A DNA stretch of 64,000 nt from Paracoccus contaminans. GTDB lineage: Bacteria > Pseudomonadota > Alphaproteobacteria > Rhodobacterales > Rhodobacteraceae. A program made the translations under genes and the position numbers. Below are positions 53,925 through 62,590 of the stretch, piece by piece; position 1 is the first letter of the stretch; every line of letters begins with the position of its first letter. The notes beneath the pieces were generated by a model. That model was given only the letters and a program-made list of their open reading frames with translations. It ran no database searches and had not been told where the DNA came from. Location: the NCBI RefSeq assembly GCF_002105555.1, contig NZ_CP020612.1, positions 1,480,001 through 1,544,000 on the forward strand, in the 5' to 3' direction.

Positions 53925-56726
53925 TCAGCTGCCGGCGCGCTCGGCCCCTTCGCGGATCGCCTGGCGCAGCTTCTTCTCCAGCGCGTCGCGGCGCGATTGC
54001 TGGTGCAGCTTCAGGCCGAACATGTCCTTGACATAGAAACTGTCCACGACCTGCGCGCCGAAGGTCGCGATCACCGCGCTGACGATCTGGATGTGGTTGG
54101 CCGCCAGCGTCCGGGCCAGGTCATAGAGCAGCCCCGGACGGTCGCGGGTGTCCACCTGGATGATCGTGTGGATCTCCGATCCTTCGTTGTCGAAGGTGAC
54201 ATGGGTGGGAAAGCGGAAGGCCCGCTCGCGCCGGCTGACCTTGTCGCGCCCGGCCAGCGCGTCGCGCGCCACCACCTCGCCCCGCAGCGTCCGTTCGATC
54301 ATCCGGCGCAGCTGGGGCAGGCGTTCGGCGGCATAGGGGCGCCCCCCCTCGTCCTGGACCCAGAATACCGCCGTCGCATAGCCGTCCCGCGTCGTATAGG
54401 TCCGCGCATCCACCACATTGGCCCCCACCAGCGCCAGCGCGCCTGCCAGGCGCGAGAACAGCCCCGGATGATCGGCGATGGCAAAGGCGGCGCGCGTCGC
54501 ATCGCGCCCCGGATCGGGCTCGAGGTCCATGCGCACCTCGGCCGGCGAGATGCCGCGCAGCAGCCGCGCGAACAGCTGCTGGGTTCCGGTCGGCAAGCCC
54601 TGCCAATAGCTGTCATAGTGCCGGCCCGTCTCGGCCCGGATATCGGCCGGGGGCCAGCCCTGCGCGGTCAGCAGGTGCCGCAGGCTGCGCCGCGCATCGT
54701 CCACGCGCTGGTCGCGGTTGACATCCTCGAGCCCGTTTTCCAGCGCATCGGCCGTGACCCGGTGCAGGGTGCGCAGCAGCTCGGCCTTCCAGTTGTTCCA
54801 GGTGTTCGGCCCCACGCCGCGGATGTCGCAGACCGTCAGCACCAGCAGCAGGTCAAGCCGCCTGCGCGTCTTGACCGCCTTGGCAAAATCGCGGACCGTC
54901 CGGGGATCGGCGATGTCGCGCTTTTGCGCCACGTCCGACATCAGCAGGTGGTTGCGCACCAGCCATTCGATCAGCTCGATCCGCTCGGCGGGCAGGCCGA
55001 GGCGCTGGCAGATGCGCCGGGCAAGCTGCGCGCCGATGATCGAATGATCCTCGGGCCGGCCCTTGCCGATGTCGTGCAGCAGAACCGCCAGATAGATCAC
55101 GGTGCGATCGATGCCGCCCTGCATGATCTGGCTGACGACAGGCAGGTCCGGCGCCACCTCGCCCCGTTCGATCCGCGCCAGTTCCGCCACGCACTGGATC
55201 AGGTGCTCGTCCACGGTGAAATGGTGATAGACGTTGAACTGCATCATGGCGACGATGCGTTCGAATTCGGGGATGTAGGCGCCCAGCACGCCCAGCTCGT
55301 TCATCCGGCGCAGGCTGCGTTCGGGGTTGCCATGGCGCAGCAGCAGATCAAGGAAGATGCGCGCCGCCTCGGGGTCGGACCGCACGCCCTCGTCAAAGCG
55401 GCGCAGGTTGCGGGCGACGCGGCGCATGGCATCGGGATGCAGCAGGACGCGGGTGCGCAGCGCCTCCTCGAACAGGCGCAGGATGTTCAGCGGCCGGGCA
55501 AAGAAATGCTCGGGGTCGGTGACGGTCAGCCGCCCGGTGTCGATCCGAAATCCGGGGCGCACCCGCTTGCGGCGGAACCGCTCGATCAGGGGCACGCGAT
55601 ACAGGTGGCGCTGTTCCAGCGCGGTCAGGAATACCCGCGTCAGCTCGCCCACCCGCGTGGCGCAGCGGAAATAATCCTGCATGAAGATCTCGACCGCCCG
55701 CCGCCCGCCCGCATCGTGATAGCCCATCCGCTCGGCCACCGCAGGCTGAAGATCGAAGCTGAGCTTGTCCACCGGGCGCCCCGCGATCAGGTGCAGGTGG
55801 CAGCGCACCGCCCACAGGAAATCCTCGGCCGCCCAGAAGGTCGTGTGTTCGCCCCGCGTGAACAGGCCAAGATCCACCAGCTCGATCGCGCGGTCCACCT
55901 GGTGGATGTACTTGGCGATCCAGTAGAGCGTCTGCAGATCGCGCAGGCCCCCCTTGCCCTCCTTGATGTTGGGTTCAAGCACATAGCGCTGGCCGCCCTG
56001 GCGGAGGTGGCGGGCCTCGCGTTCGGCAAGCTTGGCTTCGATGAACTGGGGGACGGTGCGGGCGAAAAGCTCGGGCCACAGCCGCGCGCGCAGCCCCTGC
56101 GCGATCACCGCATCGCCGCAGACCAGGCGATGTTCCAGCAGGCTGGTGCGGATGGTGATGTCGCCTTCTGCAAGGCGCAGGCATTCATCCGTGGACCGGG
56201 TCGCCTGCCCGACCTTCAGCTTGAGATCCCACAGCATGTAGAGCATCGATTCCACGACGCTCTCGATCCAGCCCGAGGCCTTCCAGGGATGCAGGAACAG
56301 CAGGTCCACATCGGACTGGGGCGCCATCTCGCCGCGGCCATAGCCGCCGACGGCCAGCACCGCCAGCCGCTCGGCCTCGGTGGGGGCAAGGTTGGGATGC
56401 AGGTGGGTGGTGGCGACGTGGTGGACGGCGCGCACCGTGGCGTCGGTCAGTTCGGCAATGGCGCGGACCGTCTCGCGCCCCTTGCGCGGATGGGCGGCAA
56501 GGCCGGCCACGATGTCCGCCATCGCCCCGGCGCGGGCCGTGGCCAGCCAGGCTACGGTGCGGGCGCGCATCTCGCGCGCATCGGTCGCTCCCTCCAGCAA
56601 GGCATCAAGGGATGCCTGCGTGCCGGCCGCGTCAAAGAGCGGATGCGCCCCGGGCAGGGCCGGGGCGCTTTGGACGGGGGGCGGCGCAGGGCCGCCCCTA
56701 GCCGCTGCGGGGTCAGGCTCGGCCAA
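53925..56726 (-). CDS. glnD: [protein-PII] uridylyltransferase/uridylyl-removing enzyme
   Basis: Nitrogen sensor that uridylylates PII proteins when glutamine is low and reverses this when it is high. It has 933 residues. The nucleotidyltransferase site is AVGGYGRGEMAPQSDVDLLF. The GlnD helical domain has EPNIKEGKGGLRDLQTLYWI. The HD domain has VYHHFTVDEHLIQCVAEL and LLHDIGKGRPEDHS. Two C-terminal ACT domains (HPGLFSRLAGALALVGANVV, DTRDRPGLLYDLARTL) bind glutamine. It is followed by murJ, a common linkage in Rhodobacterales. Confidence 0.97.
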   Translation of the reverse strand: MAEPDPAAARGGPAPPPVQSAPALPGAHPLFDAAGTQASLDALLEGATDAREMRARTVAWLATARAGAMADIVAGLAAHPRKGRETVRAIAELTDATVRAVHHVATTHLHPNLAPTEAERLAVLAVGGYGRGEMAPQSDVDLLFLHPWKASGWIESVVESMLYMLWDLKLKVGQATRSTDECLRLAEGDITIRTSLLEHRLVCGDAVIAQGLRARLWPELFARTVPQFIEAKLAEREARHLRQGGQRYVLEPNIKEGKGGLRDLQTLYWIAKYIHQVDRAIELVDLGLFTRGEHTTFWAAEDFLWAVRCHLHLIAGRPVDKLSFDLQPAVAERMGYHDAGGRRAVEIFMQDYFRCATRVGELTRVFLTALEQRHLYRVPLIERFRRKRVRPGFRIDTGRLTVTDPEHFFARPLNILRLFEEALRTRVLLHPDAMRRVARNLRRFDEGVRSDPEAARIFLDLLLRHGNPERSLRRMNELGVLGAYIPEFERIVAMMQFNVYHHFTVDEHLIQCVAELARIERGEVAPDLPVVSQIMQGGIDRTVIYLAVLLHDIGKGRPEDHSIIGAQLARRICQRLGLPAERIELIEWLVRNHLLMSDVAQKRDIADPRTVRDFAKAVKTRRRLDLLLVLTVCDIRGVGPNTWNNWKAELLRTLHRVTADALENGLEDVNRDQRVDDARRSLRHLLTAQGWPPADIRAETGRHYDSYWQGLPTGTQQLFARLLRGISPAEVRMDLEPDPGRDATRAAFAIADHPGLFSRLAGALALVGANVVDARTYTTRDGYATAVFWVQDEGGRPYAAERLPQLRRMIERTLRGEVVARDALAGRDKVSRRERAFRFPTHVTFDNEGSEIHTIIQVDTRDRPGLLYDLARTLAANHIQIVSAVIATFGAQVVDSFYVKDMFGLKLHQQSRRDALEKKLRQAIREGAERAGS

Positions 56727-56728
56727 GG

Positions 56729-57925
56729 TCAGAAGCCGAGGCCGCCGAAGCTGCGGCGCGCGGGGTCGATCACGACCAGCTTGCCGCCCTGCAGCGTCGC
56801 GATGGACAGCTGGCGCTGGTTGGTGCCGTCCTGGCGCAGGCGGAACGCGCCCTGCACCCCGGCATAGCCGGCGCCCTGGGTCAGCCCGGCGGTCGTCACC
56901 GCATTCTTGCGGCCGGCCCGCACATTGGCCGCAATCGCCGAGACGCCGTCATAGGCGAGCGTGGCAAAATCATGCGGCGTCTCGCCGAAGGCCGCCTTGT
57001 AGCGGGCGTTGAACTCGGCCATGCGGGCCAGGTCGGGGACGGCGAACCAGCCGTTCTGCAGCTGCGGCAGGCCCGTCCGGCTTGCCGGCAGATCCCAGCG
57101 CGTCAGGCCCATCATCTGCAGCGACTGGCCGGTGACGCCGGCACGGGCCAGGGCGGCGGTGATCTCGGGCAGGGTGTCCTGGTGGTTGCCGGTCAGGAAC
57201 AGGGCCTGCGCCTTGTTGGCCGCGGCGGCCGCGGCGATGGTGGGGGCGATGGCATCCATGTCGGCCCGCCTGTCGCCATGGGCTGTCTTGCCGACCATCG
57301 TGGCCCGGTTGCGGGCGATGGCGCTTTCGATGGCGGCCTCGCCCAGCTGGCCGGCCACGTCCTTTTCATGGACGATCAGATAACGCCGCAGCCCCTTGCC
57401 GACGCCATAGGACACCAGCCGGTCGGCAGTGTTGGCGAAGGTGTTGCCCAGCACGAACAGGTTGCCGCCGGCGATGTCGGCGTTGTTGGAAAAGGCCAGC
57501 ACGTTGACCCGCCCCTTGACCGCATTGCCGACCGCATTGGCGGATTCGGCGTGCAGCGGGCCGACGATGACCTTGGCGCCCTCGGCCACCGCCTTGTTGG
57601 CCACCGCGACGGCCTGGGCCGCGTCATCGCCCGAATCATAGACGCGCAGGTCGATCCTGGCCCCCTGCGCGTCGGCGACCGCCATCCGCGCGCCGTTCGC
57701 CATCGAACGCGCCATATAGTCGTAATTGGCGTCGCCCGAGCCGCCCGGCACCAGCAGCGCCACCTGAACGGGCTGCGCGGGGTCGATCATCGGCCCGGTC
57801 TGCGGGCCGGATGCGAGCTGATCGCCGGCGCAGGCGGAAAGCACCAGCGCCGAAGCCAGCGCGGCAACACGCCTCAGCGAGCGGCCGAACAGATCGGTCG
57901 GACGACCGGACAGGATGGCGGTCAT
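56729..57925 (-). CDS. penicillin-binding protein activator (LpoA/YraM-like lipoprotein)
   Basis: 398 residues. The lipoprotein signal ends in the lipobox LSAC (ALASALVLSACAGDQ). The mature part is a type I periplasmic-binding-protein fold like the C-terminal domain of LpoA: PVQVALLVPGGSGDANYDYM, KVIVGPLHAESANAVG, FNARYKAAFGETPHDFATLA. E. coli LpoA activates PBP1A; the short form here lacks the TPR-like N-domain. It is divergent from rsmI, the classical lpoA-rsmI-yraN order. Confidence 0.9.
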   Translation of the reverse strand: MTAILSGRPTDLFGRSLRRVAALASALVLSACAGDQLASGPQTGPMIDPAQPVQVALLVPGGSGDANYDYMARSMANGARMAVADAQGARIDLRVYDSGDDAAQAVAVANKAVAEGAKVIVGPLHAESANAVGNAVKGRVNVLAFSNNADIAGGNLFVLGNTFANTADRLVSYGVGKGLRRYLIVHEKDVAGQLGEAAIESAIARNRATMVGKTAHGDRRADMDAIAPTIAAAAAANKAQALFLTGNHQDTLPEITAALARAGVTGQSLQMMGLTRWDLPASRTGLPQLQNGWFAVPDLARMAEFNARYKAAFGETPHDFATLAYDGVSAIAANVRAGRKNAVTTAGLTQGAGYAGVQGAFRLRQDGTNQRQLSIATLQGGKLVVIDPARRSFGGLGF

Positions 57926-58057
57926 GCGGTTTGATTCCCTTATGCTGGGGGGCAGGATTGACCGAGGGTAGCCTTGTTGCCCGCCCTGTGGCAACCTGAC
58001 GGGGCCTTGCGTGCATTGATTGCCGCGGCGGATCTTGCACGGGGCGGAAGGCGCGGG

Positions 58058-59011
58058 ATGAGACAGGCTGACGGGGACCGGGCGCGGGGCAGTGACCGGA
58101 ACGGCGCCGCCGCCGAGGGGCAGGGGGATGCCCGCCCGCTGCCGGGCAGGATCGCGGCCGCGGTCGAGGCCCCGCGGCTGGACCCTGGCCTTTACCTGGT
58201 GGCGACCCCGATCGGGACGGCGCGGGACATCACGCTGCGCGCGCTTGACGTGCTGAACGCGGCCGACCTGCTGGCGGCCGAGGATACGCGGACGCTGCGC
58301 CATCTTCTGGCGATCCATGGCATCCCCCTGCGCGGGCGGCGCATCCTGTCCCATCATGACCACAATGCCGAGCGTGCCGCCCCCGCCATCCTTGCCGCGA
58401 TCGCGCAGGGCGGGGCCGTCGCCTATTGCTCGGACGCCGGAACGCCGCTGGTGGCCGATCCGGGCTTTACCCTCGCGCGCGATGTCGCGGCGGCGGGCGG
58501 GGCGGTCCATGCGGTGCCGGGGGCATCGGCGCTGCTGGCGGCGCTGACGGTGGCGGGCCAGCCGACCGACCGGTTCCTGTTCGCCGGCTTCGCCCCCGCG
58601 CAGGCCGGTGCCCGCCGCCGCTGGCTCGAGGATGTCTGCGCCGTGGAGGCGACCGCCGTCCTGTTCGAAAGCCCCAGGCGCGTTAAGGCTTTGTTGAATG
58701 AATTATGCCAGATCGATGCGGACCGCGCCGTGTCGGTGTGCCGGGAACTGACCAAGCGGTTCGAGGAAGTGATGCGCGGCACGGCCTGCGCGCTGTCTCA
58801 GGCCATCCCCGACGAGGGGCTGCGCGGCGAGGTGGTGGTTATCCTCGGCCCACCGGCCAGGGGCGCGGCCGATGACGGGGCGGTGCGCGATGCCCTGCGG
58901 GAACGGCTGGCCACGATGACAGTGCGCGATGCCGCCGCGGCGGTCGCGGCCCAGACGGGGCGGCCGCGCAAGGATGTCTATCGCATGGCCCTCGCCATGC
59001 AGGAGGGATGA
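58058..59011 (+). CDS. rsmI: 16S rRNA (cytidine1402-2'-O)-methyltransferase
   Basis: Methylates the 2'-O of C1402 in the 30S decoding centre. It has 317 residues from ATG 58058, preceded by GGAAGG. Tetrapyrrole-methylase fold motifs are LYLVATPIGTARDITLRAL, LAAEDTRTLRHLL, SHHDHNAERAAPAI, YCSDAGTPLVADPGF and FESPRRVKALLNEL. The first 45 residues are an unusual polar extension, so a later start is possible. yraN begins 4 bp after its stop. Confidence 0.94.
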   Translation: MRQADGDRARGSDRNGAAAEGQGDARPLPGRIAAAVEAPRLDPGLYLVATPIGTARDITLRALDVLNAADLLAAEDTRTLRHLLAIHGIPLRGRRILSHHDHNAERAAPAILAAIAQGGAVAYCSDAGTPLVADPGFTLARDVAAAGGAVHAVPGASALLAALTVAGQPTDRFLFAGFAPAQAGARRRWLEDVCAVEATAVLFESPRRVKALLNELCQIDADRAVSVCRELTKRFEEVMRGTACALSQAIPDEGLRGEVVVILGPPARGAADDGAVRDALRERLATMTVRDAAAAVAAQTGRPRKDVYRMALAMQEG

Positions 59012-59015
59012 AGCG

Positions 59016-59453
59016 ATGCAGGCCCCCAGCCCCCGCGCCGGCCTTTCGCGCCCGCCCGCCCGCGGCCCCGCGGGCGCGCGCAAGGAGATGCGGGCCGTCC
59101 GCGGCCTTGCCGCCCATGTCAGCGGCCATTCGGCCGAGGCCCGCGTCGCCGCCCATTACGAGGCGCGCGGCTGCGCCATCCTTGAACGCTGCTGGCGCAG
59201 CCCTGCCGGAGAGGTGGACCTGATCGTCCGCGACGGCGCGCAGATCGTCTTTGTCGAGGTCAAGAAGGCCCCGACGCATGACATGGCCGCCAGCCGCCTG
59301 TCGCGCCGGCAGATGGACAGGATCTGCGCCGCGGCCCTGCTTTACGTCTGCCGCCTGCCGGACGGGGCAATGACGGATATCCGCTTCGATGCGGCGCTGG
59401 TCGACGCGCAGGGGGCGCTTGGCATCGTTGAAAACGCCTTTGGCGCGGACTGA
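59016..59453 (+). CDS. yraN: YraN family (UPF0102) nuclease-like protein
   Basis: 145 residues with the restriction-endonuclease-like core of UPF0102: SGHSAEARVAAHYEARGCAI, GEVDLIVRDGAQIVFVEVK (catalytic D...E-x-K pattern) and RRQMDRICAAALLYV. Its substrate is unknown, and it may act in DNA processing. A strong AGGAGGG site precedes ATG 59016. It directly follows rsmI. Confidence 0.92.
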   Translation: MQAPSPRAGLSRPPARGPAGARKEMRAVRGLAAHVSGHSAEARVAAHYEARGCAILERCWRSPAGEVDLIVRDGAQIVFVEVKKAPTHDMAASRLSRRQMDRICAAALLYVCRLPDGAMTDIRFDAALVDAQGALGIVENAFGAD

Positions 59454-59525
59454 CCTGCGGGTTGCATTGCGCCCGGCGGCGCGCGACAAGCGGCCGACGC
59501 AAACAGCCTGGGGGAAGGTGTGGCC

Positions 59526-60473
59526 ATGGGCCTGAAGGTCGCCCTGCAGATGGACCCGGTCGAGCATGTCTCGATCGACGCCGATTCCACCTTCCGCATC
59601 GGGCTGGAGGCGCAGGTGCGGGGGCACAGCCTGTTCCAGTACACGCCCGACCGGCTGGTCTTTGACGAAGGCCGGCTGCTGGCCCATGGCCGCGACGTGA
59701 CCCTGCGGCGCGAACAGGGCAACCATGTTGCCTTTGGCGACTGGCGCATGGCGGACCTGTCGGATTTCGATGTCGTCTGGCTGCGCCAGGACCCGCCCTT
59801 CGACATGGCCTATGTCACCTCGACCCACCTGCTGGACCGCATCCATCCGCGCACGCTGGTGGTGAACGATCCGTTCTGGGTCAGGAATTCGCCCGAAAAG
59901 CTGATGGTGCTGGATTTTCCCGAGCTGACGCCGCCGACGATGATCGCCCGCGACATCCAGGCGGTCCGCGCCTTCCGTGCCCGCCACGGCGACATCATCC
60001 TCAAGCCGCTTTACGGCAATGGCGGGGCGGGGGTGTTCCACCTGCAGACGGGGGACGCCAATCTTTCGGCGCTGCTGGAACTGTTCGGGGGCATCAACCG
60101 CGAACCCGTGATCGTGCAGAAATACCTGCCTGCCGTGGTCAGGGGCGACAAGCGCGTCATCCTGGTGGACGGCGAGCCGGTGGGCGCCATCAACCGCGTT
60201 CCCGCCGAGGGCGAGGCGCGGTCCAACATGCATGTGGGCGGCCGCCCCGAACGGGTCGCCCTGACCGAGCGGGAGCGGGAGATCTGCCGGCGCATCGGAC
60301 CCGTGCTGCGCGACAAGGGGCTGATCTTCGTCGGCATCGACGTGATCGACGGCTGGCTGACCGAAATCAACGTGACCTCGCCCACCGGCATCCAGGAGCT
60401 GGAGCGTTTCGACGGGGTGAACGCCGCGGCCCTGATCTGGCAGGCGATCGAGCGGCGCCGGCAGGCCGGCTGA
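59526..60473 (+). CDS. gshB: glutathione synthetase
   Basis: ATP-dependent ligation of gamma-glutamylcysteine and glycine. It has 315 residues. It starts [23 protein letters not shown]-grasp motifs are [39 protein letters not shown] and [29 protein letters not shown] lies before both GTG 59520 and ATG 59526; the ATG fits homologues better. The rsmI-yraN-gshB order is usual in alphaproteobacteria. Confidence 0.97.
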   Translation: MGLKVALQMDPVEHVSIDADSTFRIGLEAQVRGHSLFQYTPDRLVFDEGRLLAHGRDVTLRREQGNHVAFGDWRMADLSDFDVVWLRQDPPFDMAYVTSTHLLDRIHPRTLVVNDPFWVRNSPEKLMVLDFPELTPPTMIARDIQAVRAFRARHGDIILKPLYGNGGAGVFHLQTGDANLSALLELFGGINREPVIVQKYLPAVVRGDKRVILVDGEPVGAINRVPAEGEARSNMHVGGRPERVALTEREREICRRIGPVLRDKGLIFVGIDVIDGWLTEINVTSPTGIQELERFDGVNAAALIWQAIERRRQAG

Positions 60474-60559
60474 AGGGCGCGCAGGGGCATTGCCCCCGGC
60501 CCGCGGCGGCCCGGCGCCGCTGCCTGTGCCGCAGGCGCCGCGCGGCGAAGGGAGGCCCC

Positions 60560-60840
60560 ATGTCATCGCCAAGGCCGGCACGGCAGGGCTGCCGGTGATC
60601 GCAGCGCGCGGTGACGGCGCCTGCCCGCTGATCGGGGGTGGCGAGGCGGGCCTGCTTGTTGCGCCTGATGATCCCCTGCTACCGAGGTGGCGATCCGTTG
60701 CCTTGTCGCTGGCCACGGGCCGCGCCACTGGCCGCGCGCCCATGCCGGAGCGAGCTGTTCGCCCAAGGCGATCCTGCCGCAGCGAGACCGCCTGCTCGCC
60801 GCGATGCTGGCCGAGCGCCCGTGGGGATCGCCCCTTGCCC
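60560..60840 (+). pseudogene. remnant of a glycosyltransferase C-terminus
   Basis: One frame reads HVIAKAGTAGLPVIAARGDG and then GGEAGLLVAPDDP, the C-terminal nucleotide-sugar region of group 1 (GT-B) glycosyltransferases. From about 60690 another frame continues with a chain ending SPKAILPQRDRLLAAMLAER, also typical of such C-termini. No single frame covers both, and no N-terminal domain is present upstream. It therefore looks like a frameshifted, 5'-truncated remnant between gshB and comM. Recognised by eye only. Confidence 0.45.
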
Positions 60841-60932
60841 GGTTCATCCCGGGCGGGGCAGGGGCCGCGCCCCGTTCCCGGTTCCCCAGCAGCCTTTGCG
60901 TCGGGCTGCGCGGCCGGTTCCTGCGAAGGCCG

Positions 60933-60948
60933 TTAACCCTTTTTCAAC
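60933..60948 (+). promoter_or_regulatory. CtrA-like binding site upstream of comM
   Basis: TTAA-CCCTTTT-TCAAC matches the CtrA consensus TTAA-N7-TTAA at seven of eight positions. It lies 48 bp before the comM start in the only AT-rich part of the gap. In Rhodobacter capsulatus, competence-type genes including comM are under CtrA control, which supports the call. Confidence 0.5.
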
Positions 60949-60995
60949 CTTCGCGCCCTAGCGTTCCTGCAAAAAGGGACCAGCGGGGCGCAGGG

Positions 60996-62510
60996 ATGGT
61001 GGCGATCGCCTATAGTGTCGCCTTTGACGGGATCGAGGCGCGGCTCGTCGAGGTTCAGGCGGCGGTCGCGCCGGGCCTGCCCGCCTTCAACGTCGTGGGC
61101 CTGCCCGACAAGGCGGTGAGCGAGGCGCGCGAGCGCATCCGCGCCGCCTTTGCGGCAATGGCGGTGGCGATGCCTTCGAAGCGGGTGACGGTCAATCTTT
61201 CGCCGGCCGACCTGCCCAAGGAAGGCTCTCATTTCGACCTGCCCATCGCCCTTGCGATCCTCGCCGCGCTGCAGGTGATCCCGGCCGAGGAGCTTGCCAC
61301 CGTGGTCTCGCTGGGCGAGCTCGCCCTTGACGGACGGCTCGTTCCCGTGGCCGGCGCCCTGCCCGCCGCGATGGCGGCGGCCGAGGAACAGCGCATGCTG
61401 ATCTGCCCGCCCGCCTGCGCGGCCGAGGCCGCCTGGGTCGGCGCCGTCCCGGTCATCGCGCCGCAGGGCCTGCGGCAGGCCGTGGACCACCTGACCGGCC
61501 GGGCGCCCCTGGCGCAGGCCGCGCCGGGCAGCCTGCGCCGCCCGCCGCCCGGCCCGGACATGGCCGATGTCAGGGGGCAGGAGCGGGCCAAGCGCGCCAT
61601 CGAGATCGCCGCCGCCGGGCGGCATCATCTGCTGCTTGTTGGCCCGCCCGGTTCGGGCAAGTCGATGCTGGCGGCGCGCCTGCCCGGCCTGATGCCCGAA
61701 CTGACGCCCGCCGAGGCGCTGGAAACCTCGATGATCCATTCCCTTGCGGGGATGCTGGTCGATGGCGGCATCTCGCGCCAGGCACCCTATCGCGACCCTC
61801 ACCACACCGCCTCGGTCGCGGCCATCGTGGGCGGCGGCAGGGGGGCCAGGCCGGGCGAGATCAGCCTTGCCCATAACGGCATCCTGTTCCTGGACGAGCT
61901 GCCCGAGTTTCCGCGGCAGGTGCTCGAGACGCTTCGCCAGCCGCTTGAGACGGGCGAGGTGGTCGTGGCCCGCGCGAATGCGCATGTCCGCTATCCGTGC
62001 CGCTTTCTTCTGGTCGCCGCCGCCAATCCCTGCCGCTGCGGCCATCTTGCCGATGCGGGGCGGGCCTGCGCGCGGGCGCCCCGATGCGGGGCCGATTACA
62101 TGGGCAAGCTGTCGGGTCCGCTGATGGACCGCTTCGACCTGAGGATCGAGGTGCCGCCCGTCGCCATCGCCGATCTGGGCGCCCCGGCGCAAGGAGAGCC
62201 AGGCGCGGCGATTGCGGGGCGCATCGCGGCGGCGCGGGGGCGGCAGGCGGCCCGCTTTGCCGCCCATCCGGGCCTGCGCGTGAATGCCGATGCCTCGGGC
62301 GCGCTGCTCGAGACGATCGCCGAACCCGATGCCGAAGGGCGCGATCTCATCGGGCGCGCGGCCGATCGGCTGGGGCTGAGCGCGCGGGGCTATCACCGCA
62401 TCCTGCGGACCGCCCGCACCATCGCCGATCTCGACCTCAGCGAGCATGTTCGCGCCCCGCATCTTGCCGAGGCCATCGGATACCGCATTCCCTTTGCCAT
62501 GGCGGCATGA
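60996..62510 (+). CDS. comM: YifB/ComM family Mg-chelatase-like AAA ATPase
   Basis: 504 residues. The N-terminal Lon-protease-like domain (PAFNVVGLPDKAVSEARERI, VTVNLSPADLPKEGSHFDLP) precedes an Mg-chelatase-type AAA+ domain with Walker A GPPGSGKSMLAARL and Walker B GILFLDELPEF. The zinc-like cluster is NPCRCGHLADAGRACARAP. ComM proteins are helicases promoting branch migration during natural transformation. In Rhodobacter they are needed for gene transfer agent reception. ATG 60996 follows GCAGGG. Confidence 0.94.
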   Translation: MVAIAYSVAFDGIEARLVEVQAAVAPGLPAFNVVGLPDKAVSEARERIRAAFAAMAVAMPSKRVTVNLSPADLPKEGSHFDLPIALAILAALQVIPAEELATVVSLGELALDGRLVPVAGALPAAMAAAEEQRMLICPPACAAEAAWVGAVPVIAPQGLRQAVDHLTGRAPLAQAAPGSLRRPPPGPDMADVRGQERAKRAIEIAAAGRHHLLLVGPPGSGKSMLAARLPGLMPELTPAEALETSMIHSLAGMLVDGGISRQAPYRDPHHTASVAAIVGGGRGARPGEISLAHNGILFLDELPEFPRQVLETLRQPLETGEVVVARANAHVRYPCRFLLVAAANPCRCGHLADAGRACARAPRCGADYMGKLSGPLMDRFDLRIEVPPVAIADLGAPAQGEPGAAIAGRIAAARGRQAARFAAHPGLRVNADASGALLETIAEPDAEGRDLIGRAADRLGLSARGYHRILRTARTIADLDLSEHVRAPHLAEAIGYRIPFAMAA

Positions 62511-62590
62511 AGGGCGGCGCCTTGCTTGCCAGCGGGCGGCTGTCGCGGCTAAGGTTGCGCTTCATCACAGGCGAGGGGGCGAGAGGGCAG

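Larger units (their letters stand above)
60474..60995 (+). other. 522-bp region between gshB and comM
   Basis: Contains GC-rich sequence after gshB (with a GGGGCATTGCCCC hairpin near 60485), the glycosyltransferase remnant, and a short AT-richer stretch with a CtrA-like site before comM. No intact gene is seen. Confidence 0.5.

Noticed and set aside
53838..56867. 1009-codon + strand open frame antisense to glnD
   Set aside because: Shadow of glnD, which has all expected catalytic motifs; it also starts inside a dispersed repeat.
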